A stretch of DNA of 34,908 bases from Clostridia bacterium (GCA_017463205.1 JAFTPQ010000002.1:1-34908), one strand, 5' to 3'; positions 8,418 through 17,409 are shown, counted from the first letter of the stretch. A program made the numbers and translations. Notes: generated by a model not told the origin, from the sequence alone.

Positions 8418-8446
8418 ACACTGCCACATTTTGTTATTATATATTT

Positions 8447-8475
8447 ATGTTATCACTTTCCCATATATAAAGCAA
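8447..8475 (-). promoter_or_regulatory. Possible promoter for the lipoprotein unit
   Basis: On the minus strand TTGCTT (8470-8475), a 17-bp spacer and TAACAT (8447-8452) resemble a sigma-A promoter, with a start near 8440. The region is AT-rich, so chance matches are likely. If it is used, the 130-nt leader begins with the terminator-like stem. Confidence 0.35.
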
Positions 8476-8525
8476 CTGTTTTTCACTGCTTTTTCACTTT
8501 TTCTTAACTTATTTTTATTTTTTGT

Positions 8526-9827
8526 TTATTTTATCCCGTTTTTGTTGTCTAAAATGATCGCTCCGTTTTTGACAAGCTCGGTTTGCAACTCTTTCACGGA
8601 CACGTCGCCTGCGTTGCAATGTTCTTGCACCGCCATCGCGATCGCCGTACCTGCCGCTTGCCCCAACGCCATACAAGCAGGCATGACGCGGAAAGAGCCC
8701 GCCGCTTGGGATTGCGCGCAAATGGTTTTGCCCGCCACCAAAAGATTGTCGCAATTTAACGGAACTAAACACCGAAACGGAATCGTGTACCAATCTGCGC
8801 TTTCGCCGCGGAAACCGCCGCGCGTTGCCGCGTCTCGGCAATGCACGTCCATACCGTAACCAAACGTAACTACGGCGTCTTCAAAATAGGTGGAATTGCA
8901 AACGTCTTCCACGGTGAGCATATATTTTCCTTTGATATGTCTGCCTTCTCGGATCCCCAAAACGGACGCGATCTGCGTCAAACTTGCATTTTCAAAGCCC
9001 GGCATCGTTGCTTTCATATCGATAAAACTTTCGATCGCAAGTTTTCTGCCTTCCATATGCCCGACGGTCATACTGCGAACGTTTGAGGGATCGACGTTCA
9101 TCACGTGCTTATCGTTTACTTTATATCTGCCTTTCTCCGGCGTGCGATATGCTTTATGTCCCCCCCTTTGCAAATATTTTTCATCGTCTACGTTGGTTAA
9201 TTCAAAAAACAAGGTTGCCGCTTGCGGTACGCCCGATTCTTCATCGCCCAACCAAGTGGGAACGCCTGCTTTAAACGCCAAATCGGCATTGCTTGAACAA
9301 TCGATGAAATAGTCGGCTTCCAGCATGGAAAGTCCGCCCGGCGTAGCAACGACAATCTGTTTTATTTTGGAATTTTCCGTTTTACAATCGACGAACTGAG
9401 TGTATAAGAACAGTTCGACTCCGTTTTCCGTCACCATATCGTCCAAAACGATTTGAAGCAATGCCGAATCGATCGGCGTCGTATTGCTGTGATACTTTTC
9501 AATATACGACGTATACCTCGATTTCGCAGGGATCTCGTCGGGACAAAGCGCGCCGTTTACTTTCATCGATCTTTCTACGATTTCACGAAACAACCCGCCG
9601 ACGACGGGGAACTCCCCTTCCCGATTATAGCAGGTCATAAACGGGCCTACCAAACCCGACGTTGCCATGCCGCCAAGCATAGCGGTTTTTTCGACAAGCG
9701 CAACTTTCGCTCCGCCACGCGCCGCCGCTATCGCCGCGCACACGCCCGCAGGGCCGCCGCCTATTACAACTACGTCATATGCGCCTAAACTTTCCAATTC
9801 AGTGCTGTAAATCAATTTCTTTTCCAT
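8526..9827 (-). CDS. FAD-dependent oxidoreductase (FAD_oxidored family)
   Basis: This 433-aa cytoplasmic flavoprotein has an N-terminal dinucleotide-binding motif VVVIGGGPAGVCAAIAAA (GxGxxG at 23-28) and an FAD-binding C-terminal segment with LLVAGKTICAQSQAAGSFR followed by ALGQAAGTAIAMA. This is the architecture of the FAD-dependent oxidoreductases often found in sugar and polyol clusters (PF12831 type), whose substrates are mostly unknown. The ATG at 9827 with GGGAG is chosen; the open frame extends 57 codons upstream but that part overlaps the preceding gene and has low-complexity basic content. It is the last gene of a redox trio with the alcohol dehydrogenase (49 bp upstream) and the Gfo/Idh protein, so it probably oxidises a sugar-derived intermediate. 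A terminator follows. Confidence 0.88.
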   Translation of the reverse strand: MEKKLIYSTELESLGAYDVVVIGGGPAGVCAAIAAARGGAKVALVEKTAMLGGMATSGLVGPFMTCYNREGEFPVVGGLFREIVERSMKVNGALCPDEIPAKSRYTSYIEKYHSNTTPIDSALLQIVLDDMVTENGVELFLYTQFVDCKTENSKIKQIVVATPGGLSMLEADYFIDCSSNADLAFKAGVPTWLGDEESGVPQAATLFFELTNVDDEKYLQRGGHKAYRTPEKGRYKVNDKHVMNVDPSNVRSMTVGHMEGRKLAIESFIDMKATMPGFENASLTQIASVLGIREGRHIKGKYMLTVEDVCNSTYFEDAVVTFGYGMDVHCRDAATRGGFRGESADWYTIPFRCLVPLNCDNLLVAGKTICAQSQAAGSFRVMPACMALGQAAGTAIAMAVQEHCNAGDVSVKELQTELVKNGAIILDNKNGIK

Positions 9828-9876
9828 TTTAATCTCCCGTTTTTTTGCGTTGTTCGTACGTTTTTTACGAAAACTG

Positions 9877-10884
9877 TTACGAAATGCGCACCACGACTTT
9901 GCCTTTTTTGCTAAATTGTTTCGTTTGCAGTTCTTCGGGCAATTGCTCGATCGCGATCTCTTGGATAAACCGATCCATTTCGATCGCGTGTTTTTCAAGC
10001 AGATCGATCGCGGCAGGCATCGTGCCCGGATTTACATAGCTTGTTTTGATCGTCAATTCTTTAACGAAGGCTTGGTATAAATCCACGGGAAGCATCGCCC
10101 CGTTATCGGAAACGCCAAACAATACCACCGTTGCGCCGGGATCGGCAACTTCCAAAGCAAGTTGCGCCGTGGAAATCAAACCCACACATTCGAGCACCTT
10201 ATCAACGCACTCGATCCCGTTTTCTCTGATCACTTTATTGACGTCTTCCGTTTGCGGATTGATAAACAGAGTCGCCCCCATTTTCAACGCTGTTTCCCGT
10301 TTTTCTTCGATCGGTTCGACCACGATGATTTTACCCGCAGAGGCTTTTGCGCACAATTGCAACATCATCAAGCCGATCGCGCCCATACCGATGAGCACGA
10401 CGACGTCGCCCATATGTATATCCAAAAGATCGATCCCGTGCAAACAACAGGACAACGGTTCTGCCAACGCCGCGTCCCTTAAACTCAACCGATCGGGAAT
10501 GTGATAAACGTTTTCTTCGGGCGGACAAATAAATTCTGCCATTCCCTTTACCACGCCTTTGGAATTTTTACACAAATGCCGTTTGCCCTTATGACACCAA
10601 TGGCATTTTCCGCAACTCCAATTAGGGTCAACCGTTACCCGATCGCCCACTTTAAAATGAGAAACGTCTTTTCCGATTTCAACCACTACCCCCGAAGCTT
10701 CATGCCCCAAAGGGACGGGATATGTAACGGGTCGGCTGCCGCTCTTTCCTGCAAATTTATGAAAATCCGTGCCGCACAAACCGCAATATGCCACTGCGAT
10801 CTTCACACAATCGTCTTTCATCGGGGGTTGAGGGAACTGCTCTATTTTAACGTCCATAGGTCCACGTAATACTGCTGCTTTCAT
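9877..10884 (-). CDS. Zinc-dependent alcohol/polyol dehydrogenase (MDR family)
   Basis: This 335-aa cytoplasmic NAD(P)-dependent dehydrogenase of the medium-chain family has a complete set of zinc ligands. The catalytic site has C37 (CGLCGTD), H61-E62 (GHEASG) and E142. The structural zinc site is C91-x2-C94-x2-C97-x7-C105. The Rossmann motif VLIGMGAIGLM lies near residue 163. The ATG at 10884 follows AAGGAG. Such enzymes oxidise a sugar, polyol or sugar-acid hydroxyl (sorbitol, threonine and galactitol-phosphate dehydrogenases are relatives), but the substrate cannot be read from the sequence. It lies between the Gfo/Idh and FAD oxidoreductase genes in the same direction, suggesting consecutive redox steps on one compound. 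Confidence 0.92.
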   Translation of the reverse strand: MKAAVLRGPMDVKIEQFPQPPMKDDCVKIAVAYCGLCGTDFHKFAGKSGSRPVTYPVPLGHEASGVVVEIGKDVSHFKVGDRVTVDPNWSCGKCHWCHKGKRHLCKNSKGVVKGMAEFICPPEENVYHIPDRLSLRDAALAEPLSCCLHGIDLLDIHMGDVVVLIGMGAIGLMMLQLCAKASAGKIIVVEPIEEKRETALKMGATLFINPQTEDVNKVIRENGIECVDKVLECVGLISTAQLALEVADPGATVVLFGVSDNGAMLPVDLYQAFVKELTIKTSYVNPGTMPAAIDLLEKHAIEMDRFIQEIAIEQLPEELQTKQFSKKGKVVVRIS

Positions 10885-10972
10885 AATTCTCCTTTTTTTT
10901 ATGTCTTTTATTTGTAAAATTTTATATTTTTATCGTTTTATATCGTTTTATTTTGTGGTAATGTTTTTTTAA

Positions 10973-12262
10973 TCAATCGCCAATGTTATAGACAACGCCC
11001 GTTTTACGGCTTTTATCCGCCGCATAAACAACCAAATGCCCGTTGATCGAATCGTCTATCCCCGTAATCGAAATAGAGGAATTATCCCCGTTTAAATACC
11101 GAACAAGCTCGTACATGATCGCATAATCGCCGCCGCCGTGTCCGCCGTAATCGGTGGTGTCGCGGATCTCGTTCGAAACGTCGATCACTTCTTCGTCATA
11201 ATCGAATTTCCCTTCGCTTCTGTCAAAAATCCGCAATACAAACTTTTCGTCTTCGATATTTCCTTCGATTTCGCCTTTCGTCCCGCAAACGTGCAAATAT
11301 CTTCCTGCTCGGCAAATACCGCCCACCATCGTAAACACGCAGGTCGATCCGTTGGCAAATTCTACGTTCACCGTTTGGCGATCGACTATATCGCCGCCGC
11401 TGTTATACGCGCAAAGCCCGTAATGCGACGTTTTCAACCATTCCGCTTTTTCCTCTTTCGTGATCTCGTCGATCGGTTTTCCCATTTCCATCCACGTTTG
11501 AAAGGGCATTGCGTCTAATTCCAGATGCACCTTTTGCGCCGAATATAAACACGTGGCGTTGTGCGGACAATCGTGGCAATATTCCGTCGCGCCTTCAGGT
11601 GCGTTTTCTTTGATAAACCACGCGCGCTTGCCGAAACTGAACACACGTGCAGGTGTCGTTTCGTTATTCAACCAACAGAGCAAGTCCATATCGTGACAGG
11701 ATTTTTGAAGCAAAAAGCTCGATCCGCAACGCGCCTCGCTGTTCCATTTCCCACGGACAAACGAATCGAGGAAATGCGCGATCCCCACGTGTTCGTTCAT
11801 TTCGATCGTGAGTATTTTTCCGATTTTTCCCGAATTGATAATTTCTTTTATACGTTTATAATACGGCGTATACCGCAACACGTGGCATACGTTCACTTTC
11901 AGATTGCGCTCTTTTGCGATCCTTTGCAGATCCAACAATTCGTCTTTGTTCGCCGTGATCGGCTTTTCAAGTAACATATCGTAACCCGCTTCCATAATCG
12001 CTTTCGCTGTTTCGTAATGCTGTTCGTCCATCGTTGCATTGATCACGAAATCGCAAACGATTTTTTCACGCAAAAAGCCGTCCAGATTTTCAAAACAAGC
12101 CGTTTCGGGCAATCCATAACGCTTTTTCGCTTCTTCTCTCCGTATTTCGTTCGGTTCGACAACCGCAACGATCTCCAATTCGTTCGGCTCGTCAAAACAA
12201 TAGTCTGCGTACACGCAACCTCTGTTTCCTGCGCCGACAAGCGCCGCTTTCATTTTCTTCAT
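10973..12262 (-). CDS. Gfo/Idh/MocA-family oxidoreductase
   Basis: This 429-aa cytoplasmic NAD(P)-dependent sugar or inositol oxidoreductase opens with the nucleotide-binding segment AALVGAGNRGCVYAD (residues 6-20). It has the family EKP signature at 99-101 (MLLEKPI) and the catalytic-domain segment QKSCHDMDLLCWL, with H190 and D191. Compared with the usual 330-390 aa it carries an insertion with a cysteine cluster, C229-x2-C232-x5-C238, in EYCHDCPHNATCLYSA. I have seen this in long family members, and it may bind a metal. The ATG at 12262 follows AGAGGTG. Family members oxidise a ring hydroxyl, often C3, and some start oxidation-elimination cleavage of glycosides. Confidence 0.92.
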   Translation of the reverse strand: MKKMKAALVGAGNRGCVYADYCFDEPNELEIVAVVEPNEIRREEAKKRYGLPETACFENLDGFLREKIVCDFVINATMDEQHYETAKAIMEAGYDMLLEKPITANKDELLDLQRIAKERNLKVNVCHVLRYTPYYKRIKEIINSGKIGKILTIEMNEHVGIAHFLDSFVRGKWNSEARCGSSFLLQKSCHDMDLLCWLNNETTPARVFSFGKRAWFIKENAPEGATEYCHDCPHNATCLYSAQKVHLELDAMPFQTWMEMGKPIDEITKEEKAEWLKTSHYGLCAYNSGGDIVDRQTVNVEFANGSTCVFTMVGGICRAGRYLHVCGTKGEIEGNIEDEKFVLRIFDRSEGKFDYDEEVIDVSNEIRDTTDYGGHGGGDYAIMYELVRYLNGDNSSISITGIDDSINGHLVVYAADKSRKTGVVYNIGD

Positions 12263-12344
12263 AATACACCTCTTGCTTTTTAATGATTTGTCTTTTTTAT
12301 TTTATTCGTTAAAATTTTTATCCGCTGAACGTTCTCGCTTGTTT

Positions 12345-13133
12345 TTAAAGCAATTCTTCAAAAAACATACTTTTATATCCGTTTTCTGTCAAATATCCGA
12401 CGGCTGCTTCCAACTTCTCTTGAAAATTTTCTTGATAATAAGGATAATCCGCATAAAAGTATTGCTCGTGTATCATAATTTCAACACGTTCTCTGCCTTG
12501 CAATTTTTCCAGCAATTCAACGATCTCTGTCGGTTCGTGCAAATTTAAAATAACGTCTATTGCGGCATACTGTATGCCGTCTTTTTCTACAATTTCCCCT
12601 TTCCGTATCTTTTCACTCTCCCTCAAAGAGCAAACATACGATTCTTGCGGTTCTTCGTCCGTTCCGTAAAGCCCCAAAAGCCCTTTCATCTTGCAATCTT
12701 TCAAAGCCTTTACGCCCCCTTCGGTGGCAAGACAAAAATGCACCGTAGTGGTTTTCGCAAGACTGTTTTCCCCTGCAAAACGTTTAATCTCCTCGTGGAC
12801 AGCGGCGCAATCGTCATACATCTGCGTATAATCCGCCTGTTTATACGGCTCGATCGGAAATTCTTTCTTCGAATGAAAGGACAGCTTTAACCAATCCGCG
12901 TTTTCCGCCCATTCCGCCTGATACCGCTTGGGCATTTGGGACAAATGAAATCCGTCCATATCCTCTAAAAAACAATTTAATTGAACTTTTACGCCCCACC
13001 TGCCGTGCAAATTTTTTAACAGCGCAAGATAGGGATGCGAAAATAAACGCTCGCCGTTTCCTTCCGTCAATTCGCGAAAAAAACGTATATTATCGTCTAT
13101 GGTAAAAATAAAATATTTTTGTTTTGATTGCAT
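12345..13133 (-). CDS. Polysaccharide-deacetylase-like barrel protein
   Basis: This 262-aa cytoplasmic protein looks like the glycoside hydrolase/deacetylase beta-alpha barrel superfamily. An N-terminal strand ends in FTIDDN (D13, D14), a later strand has LKLSFHS (H87), another has VHFCLATEGG (H132), and a C-terminal strand has MIHEQYFY (H222). Acidic and His residues at strand ends could bind a metal, but the classical NodB H-x3-H motif is not obvious, so deacetylase activity is uncertain. The ATG at 13133 follows AGAGGAAAC. Position between the InlB-repeat lipoprotein and the Gfo/Idh gene suggests it acts on the imported sugar. The family assignment comes from fold-level patterns only. Confidence 0.6.
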   Translation of the reverse strand: MQSKQKYFIFTIDDNIRFFRELTEGNGERLFSHPYLALLKNLHGRWGVKVQLNCFLEDMDGFHLSQMPKRYQAEWAENADWLKLSFHSKKEFPIEPYKQADYTQMYDDCAAVHEEIKRFAGENSLAKTTTVHFCLATEGGVKALKDCKMKGLLGLYGTDEEPQESYVCSLRESEKIRKGEIVEKDGIQYAAIDVILNLHEPTEIVELLEKLQGRERVEIMIHEQYFYADYPYYQENFQEKLEAAVGYLTENGYKSMFFEELL

Positions 13134-13188
13134 CGTTTGTTTCCTCTATCTTATATAGCCGCGATTTGCTTGTATCCGTTCGTATCTT

Positions 13189-14028
13189 TCAATTGATATA
13201 CGCCGCGACTTTTGCATACAGCGTTATGTTGCCCGTTTGCGCAGCGGAAATCACTTCGCCCGACACTTTGTTTTTCAATTCTTCGTCATAATACCAACCC
13301 TCAAATTCGTACACGAGTTTAGAATTTTTCCTCCACATATTTAATTTAGGCAGCGCAACCGTTTCCCCCTCCACGTATTCCGTCGGAATTTTCAGTCCGC
13401 TTGTCATCGCTTCGGGGAAATTTTCTATCCCGTCCGTCACGTCGCCGTAATTATTCCATTGATAGGAAATCGTAGCCGTAACGACGTCGCCGTCTTTTTT
13501 CGCTCGCTCTACGATTTTCGCATACAGCGTTATATCCCCTCGAACGGAAACCGCCACTTTATTGCTTTTTAATGCGTTTGTGAAGTCCGCGTCGTAATAC
13601 CAGCCCTCAAATGCACAAATCGTAGCGTTATCTTTTCGGATATGCCGTAAATCATCGATTTTCTTCTCGCTGTTTTCCTTATACGCAGTCGGATATGCTC
13701 CCTCCGCTTTCCACATAAGCGCGGGAATATCCTTTAAAACTCCCGTCGTTTGGTCGCAATACCGATATTGAATACCGCAAACTTTAAAATTTTCAGAACC
13801 CGTGTCCGAAGAAGAATTTTCGTTTTCCCCCGTACTTTCCGAGTTTTCACCATTGCCCGAACCACCCAAATTTTCCGAACTTTCAATGCTTTCCTCACTT
13901 TCGGAAATTTCGGAATTTACAGGGATTTTTCCGCTGTCCGAACCCGTGTTTTTGTGATTGCAACCGACCAATAAAACACTCGTCGCCAACAAAATCATCC
14001 ACCGTGATCTTCTCATATTACTTTTCAT
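13189..14028 (-). CDS. Lipoprotein with two InlB-type (Listeria-Bacteroides) repeats
   Basis: This 279-aa surface lipoprotein has a signal peptide with lipobox VLLVGC (Cys23). A long Ser/Glu/Asn linker (about 27-75) follows, then two repeats of the Flg_new/InlB B-repeat type, recognisable by FEGWYYDADF with ITLYAKI and FEGWYYDEEL with ITLYAKV. Such repeats are stalk or adhesive modules on cell-surface proteins. The start at 14028 overlaps the end of the GH13 gene by 11 bp and is preceded by GGGAAAAGGGAAG. A start four codons later (MRRS) would also give a signal peptide. A surface-binding role for the glycan is inferred from context. Confidence 0.85.
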   Translation of the reverse strand: MKSNMRRSRWMILLATSVLLVGCNHKNTGSDSGKIPVNSEISESEESIESSENLGGSGNGENSESTGENENSSSDTGSENFKVCGIQYRYCDQTTGVLKDIPALMWKAEGAYPTAYKENSEKKIDDLRHIRKDNATICAFEGWYYDADFTNALKSNKVAVSVRGDITLYAKIVERAKKDGDVVTATISYQWNNYGDVTDGIENFPEAMTSGLKIPTEYVEGETVALPKLNMWRKNSKLVYEFEGWYYDEELKNKVSGEVISAAQTGNITLYAKVAAYIN

Positions 14029-15589
14029 CTTCCCTTTTCCCCTTTTTTTGATAAACGATCAATTGATACGGTTGCAACATCTTGCCGACGTCGTTATAAT
14101 TATTTAAAACGACCTTTGCGTTTTGTATCTTCGGCGCAACGCATTCTTTCCCAAAGGCGAACACAATGAAAAATTCTTTCTCGCCCAAAGCGCGCTTAAA
14201 TACGTAATAACCGTCCGTCAATTCCACGTCTTGAAACTCGCCTTCCGTAAAACATTTTTCCTTTTTTCGCAGCGCGATCAAGCTTTGATAAAACGCGTAA
14301 ACGGATTTTTCGGAAGAAAGATCTTTCTCTACGTTGATTTCTTTCTGTCGAGAATAGGGCGCGATCCACGCCTCTTGCGTTTCCGCCGTCCACGCGATCA
14401 TATGCCTTGGATTGTCCCGTGAACCGAAATTGATCTTTTCCATCAACGATCTTTCGTCCGTTTTTCCGTGTTCTATCCCGTAATACCCCAGCGTTTCCGC
14501 ATCGTCAAACTCCGAAATGTCCGTATGATACGAATTGGTAAAACCGATTTCCTGACCTTGATATAAAAAGGGAACGCCGTCGTGTAATAAAAGCAATCCG
14601 CCAAGCGCCGTTGCGCTTTCAAAACGATATTTTGTATCGTCGGCAAAACGGGAAACACTGCGCGCTTGATCGTGATTTTCCAAAAACACGGTTGCGGGCG
14701 CGCCGATATCCGCCATCACTTTTTGCCATTTCGACATTCGTTCGCACACGGTTTTTAACGACGGTTTTTCTATATAAAACCGCCCGTTATCCAAGCATAA
14801 ATGCTGAAAAGCAAACACCGTCGTCAATTCTTTGCGGTTTTTATCGCAAAACAATTGCGCGTTTTCTTTGGTTGCCGACCAACACTCGCCCACAGTGAAA
14901 ATATTTTTACAGTTTTCGCGCCCAAACAATTCTCGGATATACGGATGCAATTGCGGCCCGCTGCCGTTGATCGGGCTGGAAAAATCTTTGGAAATCAGAT
15001 CCAGCACGTCGCAACGAAACCCATTGACTCCTTTTTCCAGCCAAAAATCCACCACAGCTTGCATTTCTTGCCGCACTTTCGGGTTTTCCCAATTCAGATC
15101 GGCTTGTTCTTTCGCAAACGACCGCAAATAATATTCGCCCGTTTTTTCATCATATTCCCAAGCCGAACCGCCGAATGTGCTTTCCCACTCATTCGGCGGC
15201 GTTTTTCTCCAAATATAATAATTCCGAAAAGGATTATCTTTCGATTTTTCCGATTCTTTAAACCAAACGTGTTCGGTGGAAGTATGATTCGCCACGAAAT
15301 CGAGGATCGCGTCGATCCCGTTTTCGTGAAAACAAGAAACCATTTCCTCAAAATCGTCCATCGTCCCGATTTGGGGATCGATCGCCCGATAATCGGAAAT
15401 ATCGTATCCGCTGTCCACCCCCGGACTTTCAAAAAACGGAGAAATCCACACGGAATTGATCCCCAATTCTTTCAAATAGGGAATTTTGGAAATGATCCCG
15501 CGAAAATCCCCCACGCCGTCGCCGTTGGAATCGCAAAAACTCTTGGGATAAATTTGATAAAAAATGCGTTCTTTGTCCGTTTTCAACAT
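14018..15589 (-). CDS. GH13 alpha-glucosidase, oligo-1,6-glucosidase type (second copy)
   Basis: This 523-aa cytoplasmic GH13 enzyme is a paralogue of the protein at 3511-5127. The catalytic set is complete: D97-H102 region (DFVANH), nucleophile D194 in GFRCDVLD, acid/base E235 in FTVGEC, and D307 in LENHDQAR. Val follows the nucleophile, which in GH13_31 goes with alpha-1,6 linkages. The ATG at 15589, preceded by GGGAGG, is preferred to an in-frame TTG at 15607 that lies upstream of that site. The gene lies 36 bp after GH3 and overlaps the lipoprotein gene, so it is within the operon. It should trim imported alpha-glucosidic oligosaccharides. Confidence 0.92.
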   Translation of the reverse strand: MLKTDKERIFYQIYPKSFCDSNGDGVGDFRGIISKIPYLKELGINSVWISPFFESPGVDSGYDISDYRAIDPQIGTMDDFEEMVSCFHENGIDAILDFVANHTSTEHVWFKESEKSKDNPFRNYYIWRKTPPNEWESTFGGSAWEYDEKTGEYYLRSFAKEQADLNWENPKVRQEMQAVVDFWLEKGVNGFRCDVLDLISKDFSSPINGSGPQLHPYIRELFGRENCKNIFTVGECWSATKENAQLFCDKNRKELTTVFAFQHLCLDNGRFYIEKPSLKTVCERMSKWQKVMADIGAPATVFLENHDQARSVSRFADDTKYRFESATALGGLLLLHDGVPFLYQGQEIGFTNSYHTDISEFDDAETLGYYGIEHGKTDERSLMEKINFGSRDNPRHMIAWTAETQEAWIAPYSRQKEINVEKDLSSEKSVYAFYQSLIALRKKEKCFTEGEFQDVELTDGYYVFKRALGEKEFFIVFAFGKECVAPKIQNAKVVLNNYNDVGKMLQPYQLIVYQKKGKREDEK

Positions 15590-15625
15590 AAAAGTCCTCC
15601 CACGCAAGGGTTCAAATCCCTTTCT

Positions 15626-17266
15626 TTAATCTTCTCGCTCGAAATATCCTTCAAAGCGAACGGGATTTTTGCCTACGCTTTCGATCTTGCCTAAAATCAA
15701 CTTCACAAGCGCGCGTTGCAAACAAGGCGCTTGCCCAAACAGGTTGATATACGTTTTCGCGTACGGAAAATCGAACAATTTATACGCGTCGTCCGTACCG
15801 ACGAACACCACGTTTTTGTGTTTGAGGATATACCCGCGCCAAAGCGCCATAATATTATCCCAACCGATACGCTTGGACGAACCGCTGATATCCGAATCAC
15901 AGACGATCAACACCAAATCGTAATCGTCCATAATTTCTTTCAATTTGCGGTGTTTCGCAAAAAACATCGAATTCACTTCCCAGCCCTGCGCAACAAATTC
16001 CTTTTCGATAAACTCAAAAGCGGCATTTACGGGCTCTTGGTGGAAATAATGTCCGCCGAATTTCACGATCAGCACTTTTCCCTTTTCCTTTTTGATCGGC
16101 AACACCCCTTCATTGTTACGGACGATCTTCACCGCTCTGTCCGCGATCGTTTGCGCCAAAGTTTCCAATTCTTCGATGTCCGCGCTGATATCCCCGATTT
16201 CTTCTTCGATCGCCTGAACTCCCTCAAACAACCGCACTTTTTCTTTCATCTTCAAACAACGGGTCGCCGCGTCGCGCATACGCTCGATGGGCAATTCACC
16301 GCTCTTCACCGCGTCTACCAAGCGTTGATGATCTTCCACTTCGGGGAACAACATCATGTCCCCGCCCGCCTTAAAGAAGGATACGGCAAGTTTATCCAGA
16401 TCCACGCGCGCGCACGCGCCGATCATACTCATAGCGTCGGAAATAACACACCCCTCAAAGCCGAGTTCCCCTTTCAGCAAATCCGTGATCAGTTGTTTGC
16501 TGAGCGTTCCCGGTAACGCGCCGTATTCGTCGATCTCGTCGGATTGGAACGCAGGACAGGAAATATGCCCCACCATTACGGACGAAAGCCCTAATTTAAA
16601 CATTTCTTTATACACTTTCCCGTACGACGCCATCCATTCCTCTTTGGAAAGGGAATTTACCGTCGTCATAAAGTGTTGATTTCTTTCGTCCATTCCGTCG
16701 CCCGGGAAATGCTTTCCGCAAGCCGCCAAATAGCCGTTTTTCTGCACGCCGCGCACGTACGCGCCTGCGATCCGTATCACTCTGTCCGCGTCGTCCGAAA
16801 CGGAACGCACCGCCGTAACGGGATTACGGAAATTTATATTTAAATCGACAACAGGCCCGAAAATGTAGTGTATACCGTTTTTACGGCATATTCTACCCGT
16901 CAATTCACCTGCTCTTTCGATCAATTTTTCGTCGTTACAAGCCCCCCAAGCCATCGGATTGGGAAGTTCGGGCAACGGTTTGCAAAATGCCCCGGGACCG
17001 TGTTCTACGTCCGTTGCCATAATGCACGGGATCCCCCCTGCCCTTTGAGTTGCTTTTCTTTGAAATTCTTTATCTTTTTCAAATTTCGGCGTCAATTCTT
17101 CCACCGTTTCTTTTTGCTCGCCGCATACGAACAGCGACCCGGGAAGAATTTTTTCGATCGTCGCAAAAGTTTCTTCTTCCGTGTCCCCCGGTTGAATATC
17201 ATACGAAAGCACTTGTCCGCAAAGTTCTTCAATCGACATATTTTCTACTAATGTTTTAATATCCAT
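15626..17266 (-). CDS. GH3 glycosidase, NagZ-like beta-N-acetylglucosaminidase type
   Basis: This 546-aa cytoplasmic GH3 enzyme has the signatures TDVEHGPG, GKHFPGDG (184-191) and H198, which is the His of the NagZ acid/base loop. The nucleophile is D277 in VISDAMSMIGA. The His-loop and SDAM motif point to the N-acetylhexosaminidase branch rather than classic beta-glucosidases. It is longer than minimal NagZ (about 340 aa), with a C-terminal alpha/beta domain (about 400-546). The ATG at 17266 has a weak GAGAG site. Located between the beta-helix surface proteins and GH13, it may release a beta-linked amino sugar or glucose from the imported oligosaccharide. A phosphorylase mechanism is also known in this branch. 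Confidence 0.88.
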   Translation of the reverse strand: MDIKTLVENMSIEELCGQVLSYDIQPGDTEEETFATIEKILPGSLFVCGEQKETVEELTPKFEKDKEFQRKATQRAGGIPCIMATDVEHGPGAFCKPLPELPNPMAWGACNDEKLIERAGELTGRICRKNGIHYIFGPVVDLNINFRNPVTAVRSVSDDADRVIRIAGAYVRGVQKNGYLAACGKHFPGDGMDERNQHFMTTVNSLSKEEWMASYGKVYKEMFKLGLSSVMVGHISCPAFQSDEIDEYGALPGTLSKQLITDLLKGELGFEGCVISDAMSMIGACARVDLDKLAVSFFKAGGDMMLFPEVEDHQRLVDAVKSGELPIERMRDAATRCLKMKEKVRLFEGVQAIEEEIGDISADIEELETLAQTIADRAVKIVRNNEGVLPIKKEKGKVLIVKFGGHYFHQEPVNAAFEFIEKEFVAQGWEVNSMFFAKHRKLKEIMDDYDLVLIVCDSDISGSSKRIGWDNIMALWRGYILKHKNVVFVGTDDAYKLFDFPYAKTYINLFGQAPCLQRALVKLILGKIESVGKNPVRFEGYFERED

Positions 17267-17314
17267 AACTTTCTCTCTCTTTCCGTTATTTTAAATACCG
17301 CCCGTTTCACGTAA

Positions 17315-17338
17315 GGCGAGCCGCAAAAACGGCTCGCC
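17315..17338. repeat. GC-rich inverted repeat between surface protein and GH3
   Basis: A perfect 9-bp inverted repeat GGCGAGCCG/CGGCTCGCC with a 6-nt loop lies in the 143-bp gap. No T-run follows on either strand, so it is not a standard terminator. It could stabilise or mark processing of the operon mRNA. Confidence 0.55.
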
Positions 17339-17366
17339 AAATCGCGAAACAATTTCTGCCATAGGG

Positions 17367-17406
17367 AAATTAAATTTCTTCGCGCGTCCTACGACAAATT
17401 TAATTT
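17367..17406 (-). repeat. AT inverted repeat directly after the secreted-protein stop
   Basis: An 11-bp perfect inverted repeat (AAATTAAATTT at 17367-17377 and its partner at 17396-17406) encloses an 18-nt loop, starting four bases after the stop at 17410. All pairs are A-T and no T-run follows, so it is at most a weak, leaky terminator. Confidence 0.4.
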
Positions 17407-17409
17407 TGA

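Noticed and set aside
15590..15607. TTG start for the second GH13 gene
   Set aside because: The GGGAGG site lies after the TTG and is well placed for the ATG at 15589.
17315..17338. GGCGAGCCG inverted repeat as a transcription terminator
   Set aside because: No T-run follows on either strand.
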